DNA of 40,685 nt from JAFIEN01 sp051859505. Its GTDB lineage: Bacteria > Pseudomonadota > Alphaproteobacteria > Rhodobacterales > Rhodobacteraceae. This document shows, piece after piece, positions 6,698 to 14,010 of this stretch. The notes below the pieces were generated by a model that ran no database searches, was not told the origin of the DNA, and was given only the letters and a program-made list of their open reading frames with translations. Both the position numbers and the translations under genes were made by a program. How positions within the stretch are numbered: the first letter of the stretch is position 1; every line of letters begins with the position of its first letter. The stretch lies in NCBI GenBank assembly GCA_051859505.1, contig JBHYFN010000034.1, positions 1 to 40,685 of the forward strand, given 5' to 3'.

Positions 6698-7783
6698 ATG
6701 ACCGGCACAGCGGAGGCCCCGGTTCCGGCACAGCAGCCCGGACAGGCCGCGGCGGGCCGGGAAGAGGGTCTGGGGAAGGGCCGGGGTAAGGGTCAGGGTA
6801 AGGGTCTGGGAACAGCTCCGCATGTCTGCATCCTGATGGCCTGCTGGAACGGCGCGCCTTTCCTGCCCGAACAGCTCGCCTCGCTGCTGGAACAGACACA
6901 TTCCGACTGGTCCTTGCTGGTGCGCGACGACGGCTCGACCGACCGCACGCCCGAGATCGTCGCAGAATTCGCCCGCACCCATCCGGGCCGTGACATCCGG
7001 CTGATCCGGGGCGCCGGCGGGCTGGGCAGTGCCGCGAATTTCCTGACGCTTCTGTCCGATCCCGACCTGCCTGACGGATACATCGCCTTTGCCGATCAGG
7101 ACGATGTCTGGATGCCCGACAAGATCGAAAGGGGGCTCGCTGGCCTCGCCCGGGCCAGAGGGCAGAGCGCGCCGGGCGGGCCAAGCCGGCCCGCGGTCTA
7201 TGCCAGCCGGACGATCCTGACCGACGCCGCGCTGAAGCCGCGGCGCGTCTCGACCCTGCACCGCCGCCCGCCCGCCTTCGGCAATGCGCTGGTGCAGAAC
7301 GTGCTGGGGGGCAACACGATCCTGCTTGATCCCGCCGCGGCCGACCTGCTGCGGGCCAGTTGCGCGGCGGCGCTTGCCGCGGGCGTGCCGTTTCATGACT
7401 GGTGGGTCTATCAGGTGATCACCGGGGCAGGCGGCATCGCCATCAACGACCCCGAACCCGGCCTGTTCTACCGGCAGCACGAGGCCAATGTGCTGGGCGC
7501 GCATCGCGGCCTGTCGGGGGGGCGCTCACGGCTCGGGATGATCCGCGACCGGCGCTATGCCGGCTGGATCGACTGCAATCTGGCCGCGCTGACCCGGGTG
7601 GCCGATCTGCTTGCCCCGCAGGAACGTGACCGCCTCGAAGGGTTCGCAGCCCTGCGCCGGCAGAGGGGCGGCCTCTCCCGGGCGCTGGACCGGGCGCGGG
7701 GCCTGGGGCGGCTGGGGATCCACCGCCAGACCCGTGCCGGCGATCTGATCCTGCGCGCCCTGGCCCTTGCCGGCAGGCTGTGA
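6698..7783 (+). CDS. GT2-family glycosyltransferase, rhamnosyltransferase-like
   Basis: A 361-residue GT-A enzyme. The first 41 residues are low-complexity and contain a Gly/Lys repeat (GKGRGKGQGKG, residues 26-36) made by 12-bp DNA units. The catalytic domain begins PHVCILMACWNGAPFL and has VRDDGSTDRT (76-83) and FADQDDVWMPDKI (131-143). The DQDDVW form is typical of the GT2 subgroup containing rhamnosyltransferases, which fits the rml genes on the same plasmid. HDWWVYQVI and YRQHEANVLG fit the C-terminal part of this subgroup. AAGGA at 6687-6691, six bases before ATG 6698, sets the start. First gene of a rightward group with two sulfotransferase-type genes and a triple glycosyltransferase. 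Rhamnose as donor is an inference. Confidence 0.85.
   Translation: MTGTAEAPVPAQQPGQAAAGREEGLGKGRGKGQGKGLGTAPHVCILMACWNGAPFLPEQLASLLEQTHSDWSLLVRDDGSTDRTPEIVAEFARTHPGRDIRLIRGAGGLGSAANFLTLLSDPDLPDGYIAFADQDDVWMPDKIERGLAGLARARGQSAPGGPSRPAVYASRTILTDAALKPRRVSTLHRRPPAFGNALVQNVLGGNTILLDPAAADLLRASCAAALAAGVPFHDWWVYQVITGAGGIAINDPEPGLFYRQHEANVLGAHRGLSGGRSRLGMIRDRRYAGWIDCNLAALTRVADLLAPQERDRLEGFAALRRQRGGLSRALDRARGLGRLGIHRQTRAGDLILRALALAGRL
6769..6812. repeat. 12-bp in-frame tandem repeat, about 3.5 units
   Basis: Units at 6769, 6781 and 6793 (such as CCGGGGTAAGGG) and a partial fourth at 6805 encode the Gly/Lys-rich N-terminal linker of the GT2 protein. Confidence 0.85.
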
Positions 7784-7788
7784 CCCGC

Positions 7789-7836
7789 CCGGGGGCGCGT
7801 CCGGGGGCGCGCCCGGGGGCGCACCCAGGGGCGGCG
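7789..7836. repeat. 12-bp tandem repeat, about 3.5 units, intergenic
   Basis: Three 12-bp units (7789, 7801, 7813; CCGGGGGCGCGY type) and a degenerate fourth start 6 bp after the stop of the GT2 gene and are non-coding on current evidence. The rest of the 148-bp gap shows nothing else clear except GAGAGGG near 7921, the likely ribosome-binding site of the next gene. Confidence 0.8.
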
Positions 7837-7931
7837 GATCGCTTGCTTGCAGTCCGGCGAGGGCTTTCCTAGAGAGAAACGATCCGGATCGGACCCTGAC
7901 CCGGACCGGACCCGGCCGGAGAGAGGGCAGA

Positions 7932-9533
7932 ATGGCAGCGCAGAAGGCCTCGCGGATCGGGATCCTTGTTCTGGGCATGCATCGCGCGGGAACAAGCCTT
8001 CTGGGCCAGAGCCTCGGCGCCGTCGGATGCAGCCCGCCCCGCACCCTGATCGGGCCGAGTGCCAATAACGAGGGCGGCTACTGGGAATCCCGCCTGATCC
8101 AGAGTTTCAACGACGATCTGCTCTCGAAGGCCGGCACAAGCTGGGACGACTGGCAGCCCGTGACGGCCCCCGGAACCGGCGCGCCCCCCGAAACCGGCGC
8201 GCAGGGGACAGAGGACCAGCTTGCCGCGGCCCGGGGTCTGATCGAACAGGAATTCGGCGATGCCCCGCTTTTCGTGCTGAAGGAGCCGAGGATCTGCCGG
8301 CTTGTGCCCTTCTGGCTGCAGGCGCTGGAGGGGATCGACATCCGGGTCATCCTCGCTCTGCGCAACCCCCTCGAGGTGGCCGCCTCCCTGGCCCGGCGCA
8401 ACGCGATCGAACCCGGCCTCGCGCATCTGATGTGGCTCTCGCACATGCTCGAGGCCGAAGCGGCGACCCGTGGCCTGCCCCGGGTGGTGACGCGCTATGA
8501 CGCGCTTCTGACCGACTGGCAGGGCACGATGGGCCGGATCGGGGCGGGGCTGAAGATCGACTGGCCCGACCCGCCCGGGGAAAGGCCGCCCGCCTCCGAA
8601 GCGCTGCGCCACCACCGTCACAGCCACGAGGATCTTGCACAGGCCCCCGGCCTGCCCGGCGGCCTTGTCCGCGCGCATGCCATTCTGGAGCATTGGTCGC
8701 AAACCGGCGAAGACCCTGCCGATCACGCCGAAACAGACTCTATTCTGGCGCAACTGCGCGATGATGCCAGGGTCTTTGGCCCGCTCGTTTCGCTCGCGCG
8801 CAAGCGGGCCGTGGCCCTGCAATCGGCAGAGCGGCGCATTGCCGGGCTTGAAACCGCCCGGGCCAGCGCCATCGCCGAACGCGACAGGCTTGCTGCAACG
8901 CAACCGCCGCGCCCCCCGAAAGCACCGGAGACCGCGACCTCGGAACCGCTGACCGAAGAGGTGAAGGAGGATCTGCGCCAGCTGCTGGATCGTGCGATGC
9001 AGGAATTGCGCGCCCAGACCGAGGCCGAAGCCCGACGCGCCCGGGACCACGAAGACGAGAAGGCCCTGTCGTCCGAGGAACTGGCGCGCCTGACCCTCCT
9101 GCTGCAAGGCACCGAGGCCGAACTTGCCGAAACGCGCAGCCAGCTTGACCAACTCCAACAACGTCACGAAAGCCTGCAGCAAGGCCTTGCCGAAGCCCGG
9201 CAGACCGCAGACAGGCTGCGACACGATCTTGCCCGGACCTCTGTGACCGCGCGGATCCTGAGACGGCTTCTGCAGGAGGAAGAGCGCAGGCTCGGCTGGA
9301 TCCCGTCCCGTCTGCGGTCCAGAAGGCAGATCGCCGCGCTGATGGCGACCGGCCTGTTCGATCCCGCCTTCTATCTTCGGGCCAATCCCGATGTCGCGCA
9401 GGCCGGCAATGATCCGGCCCAGCATTATCTTTGGCACGGACTTGGAGAGAACCGCCTCTCGATCCCGGATCCCGAGCGGAAAATCGACACTATCCCTGCG
9501 GAAAACGCCTCTGATCCGGACGGGAACAGATGA
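7932..9533 (+). CDS. Sulfotransferase-like protein with coiled coil and C-terminal FDxxFY/PDV/HY module
   Basis: A 533-residue protein in three parts. The N-terminal domain (about 1-270) has GMHRAGTSLL (15-24), a P-loop like the PAPS 5'-phosphosulfate loop, and LALRNPLEVAASLARR around R144, like the 3'-phosphate motif, so it is probably a sulfotransferase. A long charged, Gln/Glu/Arg-rich region (about 290-470) should form a coiled coil. The last part contains FDPAFYLRANPDVAQAG (from about 476) and HYLWHGLGENR, one copy of a module also found in the proteins at 9530 and 31205. I chose ATG 7932, with GAGAGGG upstream, over longer frames whose added part is intergenic repeat. Its stop overlaps the next start (ATGA), implying co-translation with the triple glycosyltransferase. 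Confidence 0.72.
   Translation: MAAQKASRIGILVLGMHRAGTSLLGQSLGAVGCSPPRTLIGPSANNEGGYWESRLIQSFNDDLLSKAGTSWDDWQPVTAPGTGAPPETGAQGTEDQLAAARGLIEQEFGDAPLFVLKEPRICRLVPFWLQALEGIDIRVILALRNPLEVAASLARRNAIEPGLAHLMWLSHMLEAEAATRGLPRVVTRYDALLTDWQGTMGRIGAGLKIDWPDPPGERPPASEALRHHRHSHEDLAQAPGLPGGLVRAHAILEHWSQTGEDPADHAETDSILAQLRDDARVFGPLVSLARKRAVALQSAERRIAGLETARASAIAERDRLAATQPPRPPKAPETATSEPLTEEVKEDLRQLLDRAMQELRAQTEAEARRARDHEDEKALSSEELARLTLLLQGTEAELAETRSQLDQLQQRHESLQQGLAEARQTADRLRHDLARTSVTARILRRLLQEEERRLGWIPSRLRSRRQIAALMATGLFDPAFYLRANPDVAQAGNDPAQHYLWHGLGENRLSIPDPERKIDTIPAENASDPDGNR
8169..8204. repeat. 18-bp in-frame repeat, 2 units
   Basis: Two 18-bp units beginning CGGAACCGGCGCGC and CGAAACCGGCGCGC encode a TGAP/TGAQ repeat in a loop of the sulfotransferase-like domain. 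Confidence 0.65.
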
Positions 9534-12500
9534 CCCTCCTGCCCCCCGGGATCGACCCCGCCGATATCGACCTGATCCGCGGCAGCGAGCTTTTCGATCC
9601 GGACTGGTATCAAACCCGGTATCGCGATGTCGGTCTGACCGGGATCGATCCGGCGGTGCATTTCCTCTGGCTGGGGGGGCGGCTGGGGCGCAACCCCTCG
9701 GCCCGGTTCGATACCCGCGCCTATCTGGCGATGAACGGCGATGTGGCCGCGACGGGGATCAACCCGCTCTTGCATTACCTGCGCTTCGGCCGCGACGAGG
9801 GGCGCTGGGTCACGCCACCCGTGGACCCCACGACCGCCGCCCCCCGCAGGCGCGGCCTGCCGGTGGTCAACTGGGTGATGAACCCCGACAATATCGGCTG
9901 GGCCTATGGCAACAACGCCCGCGCCCTGGCCGCGCGCCTGCCGGGGTTCGAGCATGTGATCGACGGCTATGGCCTCTTCTCGGATGTGGCGCTCTATTTC
10001 GATATCCGGGTCTGGCAGATGCGGGGGCGGCTGGCGGCGCGCAACGTGCTGCGCGTCGGCGGCCCGCGACCGCTGCGGCTGGCCTATGGCGAGGATCGGG
10101 CGCGGCTGGCCGCCGATCTGGCCGGGTTCGATGCGGTGATCGTGCTGAACGGGGCGCTTTACGACGAATTGTCGCCGCTGCATCCGTCGGTCCATCTGGT
10201 GCCCAATGCGCTCGACCTTGGCGAATGGTCCCCCCTGCCCCGCCCGTCGGAGCGCCGCGGGGACCGGCCCTTTGCCTTGGGCTTCGCGGCCAATCTGGGC
10301 ACCGAACAGGAACGCGCGATCAAGGGCCATGACCTTGTTGAAGAAGTTGTACAGAGACTGAACCTGCCGCTTGTCCATTTCGGCAAGGGCCAGGACCAGA
10401 TCCCGCGCGAGGAGATGCGGGAAAGGTTCTATGGCGCGATCGATTGCCTGATCCACCCCGTCGCGCCCGGCAAGGAGGGCTGTTCCAATACCATCATGGA
10501 GGCGCTGGCACTTGGCGTGCCCGTCATCACCACGCGCGATGCGGGCTTCCATGCCGAACGCATCCAGGATGGCGAGGGGCTCCTCTACGCCGCGCGCGAG
10601 GTGGAGGCCCTGACCGCCGCCATCGCCCGACTGCGGGACGACCCCGCACTGGCCGATCACATGGCCGCCGCCGGGCGCCGCTTTGCCGAGGATCATCACG
10701 ACATCACCCGCACCGCGCGGATCTATGCACGCCTTCTGTCGTCCGACGGGGCCGCCCCGCCGCCTGTCCTGCACCTTGTTCCCTTCTGGGAACCGCCCGC
10801 CCGCTTCGCCTCGTCCCGGCTGCGCTGCCTGCATCCGGCGGCCCTGCTCAAGGACAGCGCGCTGGTCCGCCCCGTCGTCGAGGGGCGCGACCTGACCGAC
10901 CCGCCCGCCGGCCCGGTCCTTGTGTCGCAACTGGCGACCGATGCGACGCTGGCCACGCTCCGGGATGCGCCAGAGACGCCGGTGATCTACGACCTCTGCG
11001 ACCGCTATTTCGACGACGACCGCGAGATCGGAGGGGTGAACGCCAGGGCCCGTTTCCACGAGATGGCGGAGCGGGCGACGGTGCTGACCGCCTCGACCCC
11101 CGATCTCAAGCGGCAGATCGCGGGGCTTAGCCTCGGCAAGCCCGTCGTCTGGCTGCCCGACGGGATCGACTACCGCGACGCGCGCGACGCCCGGCCGACC
11201 GATCCCGCAGGGCCGGTGATCTGGTTCGGCAATCCCGGGCGGGGCAATTTCACCGCCGCGCGCTGGATGATCGACCACCTGCGCAAGACAAGGCCCGTGC
11301 GGCTGATCTCGGCCCGGGGGTATTTCCTGCATGAAGCAAAAACAGACCCTGTTCAGGCCGAATATGCCGATATTTGCACCGACTGGCAGGAAGACAGCTT
11401 CATCCCCGACCTGCGCGCCGGCAGCCTCTGCCTGATCGCGCATGGCAGCGGAGAGACGGCGAAAAGCCCCAACCGGCTGGTGACGGCGGTGATGAACGGC
11501 CTGCCCGCCGTGGTGGCAAGCTCGCCCGCCTGTGCCGCGCTTCTGCGGGCGGGCGGCATGGGCTGGGCGGTGGTGCGGGATGTGGAGGAGCTGGACGCGG
11601 CCGTGGCGCGGCTGTCCGACCCGGCCGAACGCGCGCGCTATCTGGCGGCGATGCAGGCGCTGATCGAGGCCCAGTTCGGCGATGCGGCGATCCGCAACCG
11701 TTATGAGGCGCTGGTCGCCGACCACCTGCCCCCCGCGGGGCAGGCCGCGCGCGGGGTCCGGCTGCTGGTCGTGTCGCATAACCTGCTCGCGGGCGAAGGC
11801 GCGCCGACCAGCCTGATGCAGGTCGTGACCGGGCTGAAGGCGTCGCATCCTGAGGTTGCCCCGGTCGTCTTCGCCCCCCTGGGCGGCGATCTGGCCCGCG
11901 CCTACCGGGATGCGGGCATCCCCGTCATCCTGCCCCATGACCGCCCCGGCGAGATCCCCGCCGCCCTCCTGATCGCGCAGCGGAAGGAGACGATGGAACG
12001 CGCCTTCCTGGCCGCGCTGGACGATCACCGCGCCGATGCGGTGCTGGTCAATACCGCGACCAGCCTCTGGTTCGCCGATCTGGCCGAGGCGCGGGGCATT
12101 CCCACCCTCGCCATGATCCGCGAAAGCTCGGACGAGCATCTGGGGTTCGCCTTCGGCCATCCCCGCGTGATGGAGGGCTGCCGGCGGGGGCTGGCGGCGA
12201 CCCGGCGGGTGATCTTCGTGGCCGAAGAGACGCGCCGGCTCTGGTCCGCGCAGCACGAGATGGGGCGGACGGCGCTGATCCCCAACGGGATCGACCTTGC
12301 CCCCTTCGCGCCCTGGCTGGAGACCGACAAGGACGAGGTCAGGGCCGAGTTGGGCCTGAACAGAGACGATATCGTCCTGCTTTCGGTCGGCTCGATCAAT
12401 GCGCGCAAGGCGCAGGGCGATATCGTCGCGGCGCTGGCCGAGCTGCCCCGCGATCTTTGGGACAGGGTGCAGCTGGTCCTGCTGGGGGCAAAGCCCTCGG

Positions 12501-13006
12501 ACTATCTCACAGCACTCGAGGCGCAGGTCGCCGCCCTCGACCCGAGCCTTGCCGCCCGTATCCGCATCGAGCCCGAGACCGGGACCGTCGGCCCCTGGTA
12601 CGCGGCGGCGGATGTCTTCGTCTTCGCCTCGAAGAACGAAAGCTATCCGCGCGTCCTCCTCGAGGCGATGGCCTTTGGCCTGCCGATCGTCAGCTCCGCG
12701 ATCTTCGGCACGCAGGAACAGATCGTCGAGGGGCAAAGCGGGCTTCTGTTTGCGCCGGGCGATGTGGCCGCCCTGGCCGGGCTTCTGGAGCGGGTGATCC
12801 GGGACGAGGCCCTGCGCGAGCAACTCGCCGAGGGGGCGGCGACGCGGTTCTGGGAACTGCCGGGCCATGCCGAGATGGTGCACAGGCTCTGGGTCCAGAT
12901 CCGGCAGGTGCTGGACGAGGCAGAAGACGGGGCCGAGGACGGGGCCGAAGACCGGACCAAGGACCGGGCCAAGGATCGGGCCAAGGATCGGGCAGACGGC
13001 GCATGA
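9530..13006 (+). CDS. Large glycosyltransferase with three GT-B (GT4-type) domains
   Basis: A 1158-residue protein. Residues about 22-102 hold two half-copies of the FDxxWY/DV/HYL module. A first GT-B domain (about 108-410) has NALDLGEWSPL, then EGCSNTIMEALALGVPVITT near 316-335. A second (about 413-735), starting VLHLVPFWEPPARFASSRLR, has WLPDGIDY, a GNPGRGNF segment and a weaker C-terminal acidic motif (SPNRLVTAVMNGLPAVV). A third (about 743-1135), starting VRLLVVSHNLLAGEGAP, has IPNGIDL, SVGSINARKAQ and KNESYPRVLLEAMAFGLP near 1036. The C-terminus ends in six 4-residue repeats (AEDG to AKDR). Such a protein could add several sugars in sequence, for example one repeat-unit backbone. Which domains are active cannot be settled by eye; the second looks most degenerate. 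Coupled by ATGA overlaps at both ends. Confidence 0.85.
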   Translation: MTLLPPGIDPADIDLIRGSELFDPDWYQTRYRDVGLTGIDPAVHFLWLGGRLGRNPSARFDTRAYLAMNGDVAATGINPLLHYLRFGRDEGRWVTPPVDPTTAAPRRRGLPVVNWVMNPDNIGWAYGNNARALAARLPGFEHVIDGYGLFSDVALYFDIRVWQMRGRLAARNVLRVGGPRPLRLAYGEDRARLAADLAGFDAVIVLNGALYDELSPLHPSVHLVPNALDLGEWSPLPRPSERRGDRPFALGFAANLGTEQERAIKGHDLVEEVVQRLNLPLVHFGKGQDQIPREEMRERFYGAIDCLIHPVAPGKEGCSNTIMEALALGVPVITTRDAGFHAERIQDGEGLLYAAREVEALTAAIARLRDDPALADHMAAAGRRFAEDHHDITRTARIYARLLSSDGAAPPPVLHLVPFWEPPARFASSRLRCLHPAALLKDSALVRPVVEGRDLTDPPAGPVLVSQLATDATLATLRDAPETPVIYDLCDRYFDDDREIGGVNARARFHEMAERATVLTASTPDLKRQIAGLSLGKPVVWLPDGIDYRDARDARPTDPAGPVIWFGNPGRGNFTAARWMIDHLRKTRPVRLISARGYFLHEAKTDPVQAEYADICTDWQEDSFIPDLRAGSLCLIAHGSGETAKSPNRLVTAVMNGLPAVVASSPACAALLRAGGMGWAVVRDVEELDAAVARLSDPAERARYLAAMQALIEAQFGDAAIRNRYEALVADHLPPAGQAARGVRLLVVSHNLLAGEGAPTSLMQVVTGLKASHPEVAPVVFAPLGGDLARAYRDAGIPVILPHDRPGEIPAALLIAQRKETMERAFLAALDDHRADAVLVNTATSLWFADLAEARGIPTLAMIRESSDEHLGFAFGHPRVMEGCRRGLAATRRVIFVAEETRRLWSAQHEMGRTALIPNGIDLAPFAPWLETDKDEVRAELGLNRDDIVLLSVGSINARKAQGDIVAALAELPRDLWDRVQLVLLGAKPSDYLTALEAQVAALDPSLAARIRIEPETGTVGPWYAAADVFVFASKNESYPRVLLEAMAFGLPIVSSAIFGTQEQIVEGQSGLLFAPGDVAALAGLLERVIRDEALREQLAEGAATRFWELPGHAEMVHRLWVQIRQVLDEAEDGAEDGAEDRTKDRAKDRAKDRADGA
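12920..12991. repeat. 12-bp in-frame tandem repeat, 6 units
   Basis: Six 12-bp units (12920, 12932, 12944, 12956, 12968, 12980; GCCAAGGATCGG type) encode the charged C-terminal tail of the triple glycosyltransferase. The last two units are identical, suggesting recent expansion. Confidence 0.9.
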
Positions 13007-13995
13007 AGACCCTGTTCCTGCATATCGGCCTGCAGAAGACCGGCACATCAAGCCTGCAACAAAGGCTGATGGGGCCGGACGGGCCCCTGGCCCGGGCCGG
13101 GATCGACCCTTTGCCCGGGCTTGCCGGCCCCGGTCCGGCGCATCACAATCCCGCACGCGATCTGGCGGGACACCGCCGTTTCGATCCGGCTCTGCCGGGG
13201 ATCTCTGCCTTGCTGGCGGCGGTCCGGCAATCGCCCTCTGAAACCCTCTTCGTGAGCAGCGAGGATTTCAGCGCCCTCTCCCGAAGCGGGATCGAGACAT
13301 TGGCCGAGGAGTTGCGCGGCATCTCCGTCAGACCGGTGATCTGCCTGCGCAATCCGCTCGACTGGGCGGAATCCCTTTACGCACAGGCTTGCAAGCGCAG
13401 CCTGCAGGGCAGTTTCCAGGATTTCGTGGCGCAGCTCCGGTCGATCGGGCGGCATGATCCCGTGGCGCTTCTTGGCCGCTGGGAAACGGTCTTCGGACAG
13501 GGCGCCGTGATCCCGGTGCTGTATGAGGATCACGCCGATATCGCCCTGCCGGTGGCCCGGCTTCTTGGCCTGCCGACGGACATGGTGCCCCCCGTGACAG
13601 AGCGGGCCAACCGGTCCCTGAACGAACGGTTCATCGCCGCGAGCCTGTCGATCCTCGAAGACTGCGCGGCGGGACGGTTGCGCCTGAACAACCAGCCGGT
13701 GCCGCCGTCGGCCCTGCCGACGCTCAGCCGGATCATGCTGGCGGCGGGCCGCCGGAACCCGGATTTCGCCGGCGGCCCGGTGATTCTGGAACCGCAGGCC
13801 GCCCAGGCGTTTCTGGATGGTTTTCACGACAGCCGTGCCAGCCTTGCGCGCCGGCTTGCCCCGGACCAAAGCCTGCCCGACCGCTGGTATGCGCCCGATC
13901 CCGGGCGGGGCCTTCCCCGCGCGCCCGATCCCGAACACCGCCTCTGGCTGGAGGCCATGCTTCTGGCGGATCCGGCGCTGCAGAACAGTGTCTGA
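13003..13995 (+). CDS. Sulfotransferase-like protein
   Basis: A 330-residue protein with the PAPS-type loop HIGLQKTGTSSLQ (7-19) and the second nucleotide motif VICLRNPLDWAESLYAQ with R116, both typical of sulfotransferase domains. A His-rich piece (PAHHNPARDLAG) near residue 47 may carry the catalytic base. The start ATG 13003 overlaps the previous stop (ATGA). It ends a four-gene rightward group and meets the RTX gene tail to tail after 15 bp. Likely a carbohydrate O-sulfotransferase for the exported glycan; the substrate is unknown. Confidence 0.72.
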   Translation: MKTLFLHIGLQKTGTSSLQQRLMGPDGPLARAGIDPLPGLAGPGPAHHNPARDLAGHRRFDPALPGISALLAAVRQSPSETLFVSSEDFSALSRSGIETLAEELRGISVRPVICLRNPLDWAESLYAQACKRSLQGSFQDFVAQLRSIGRHDPVALLGRWETVFGQGAVIPVLYEDHADIALPVARLLGLPTDMVPPVTERANRSLNERFIAASLSILEDCAAGRLRLNNQPVPPSALPTLSRIMLAAGRRNPDFAGGPVILEPQAAQAFLDGFHDSRASLARRLAPDQSLPDRWYAPDPGRGLPRAPDPEHRLWLEAMLLADPALQNSV

Positions 13996-14010
13996 AAAGG
14001 CGAAAGCCGC

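Noticed and set aside
5232..6701. A 489-codon plus-strand frame opposite the KpsE-like gene
   Set aside because: The minus strand encodes a clear export protein with two transmembrane segments; the plus frame looks like a GC-bias shadow.
7869..9437. A 522-codon minus-strand frame opposite the sulfotransferase-like gene
   Set aside because: No domain, composition typical of antisense shadows, and the sense frame has motifs and ATGA coupling.
9425..13156. A 1243-codon open frame on the minus strand
   Set aside because: It lies opposite the triple glycosyltransferase. Strong third-position GC bias of the real gene removes stops on the other strand, and the translation is Arg/Gly/Pro/His-rich with no recognisable domain.
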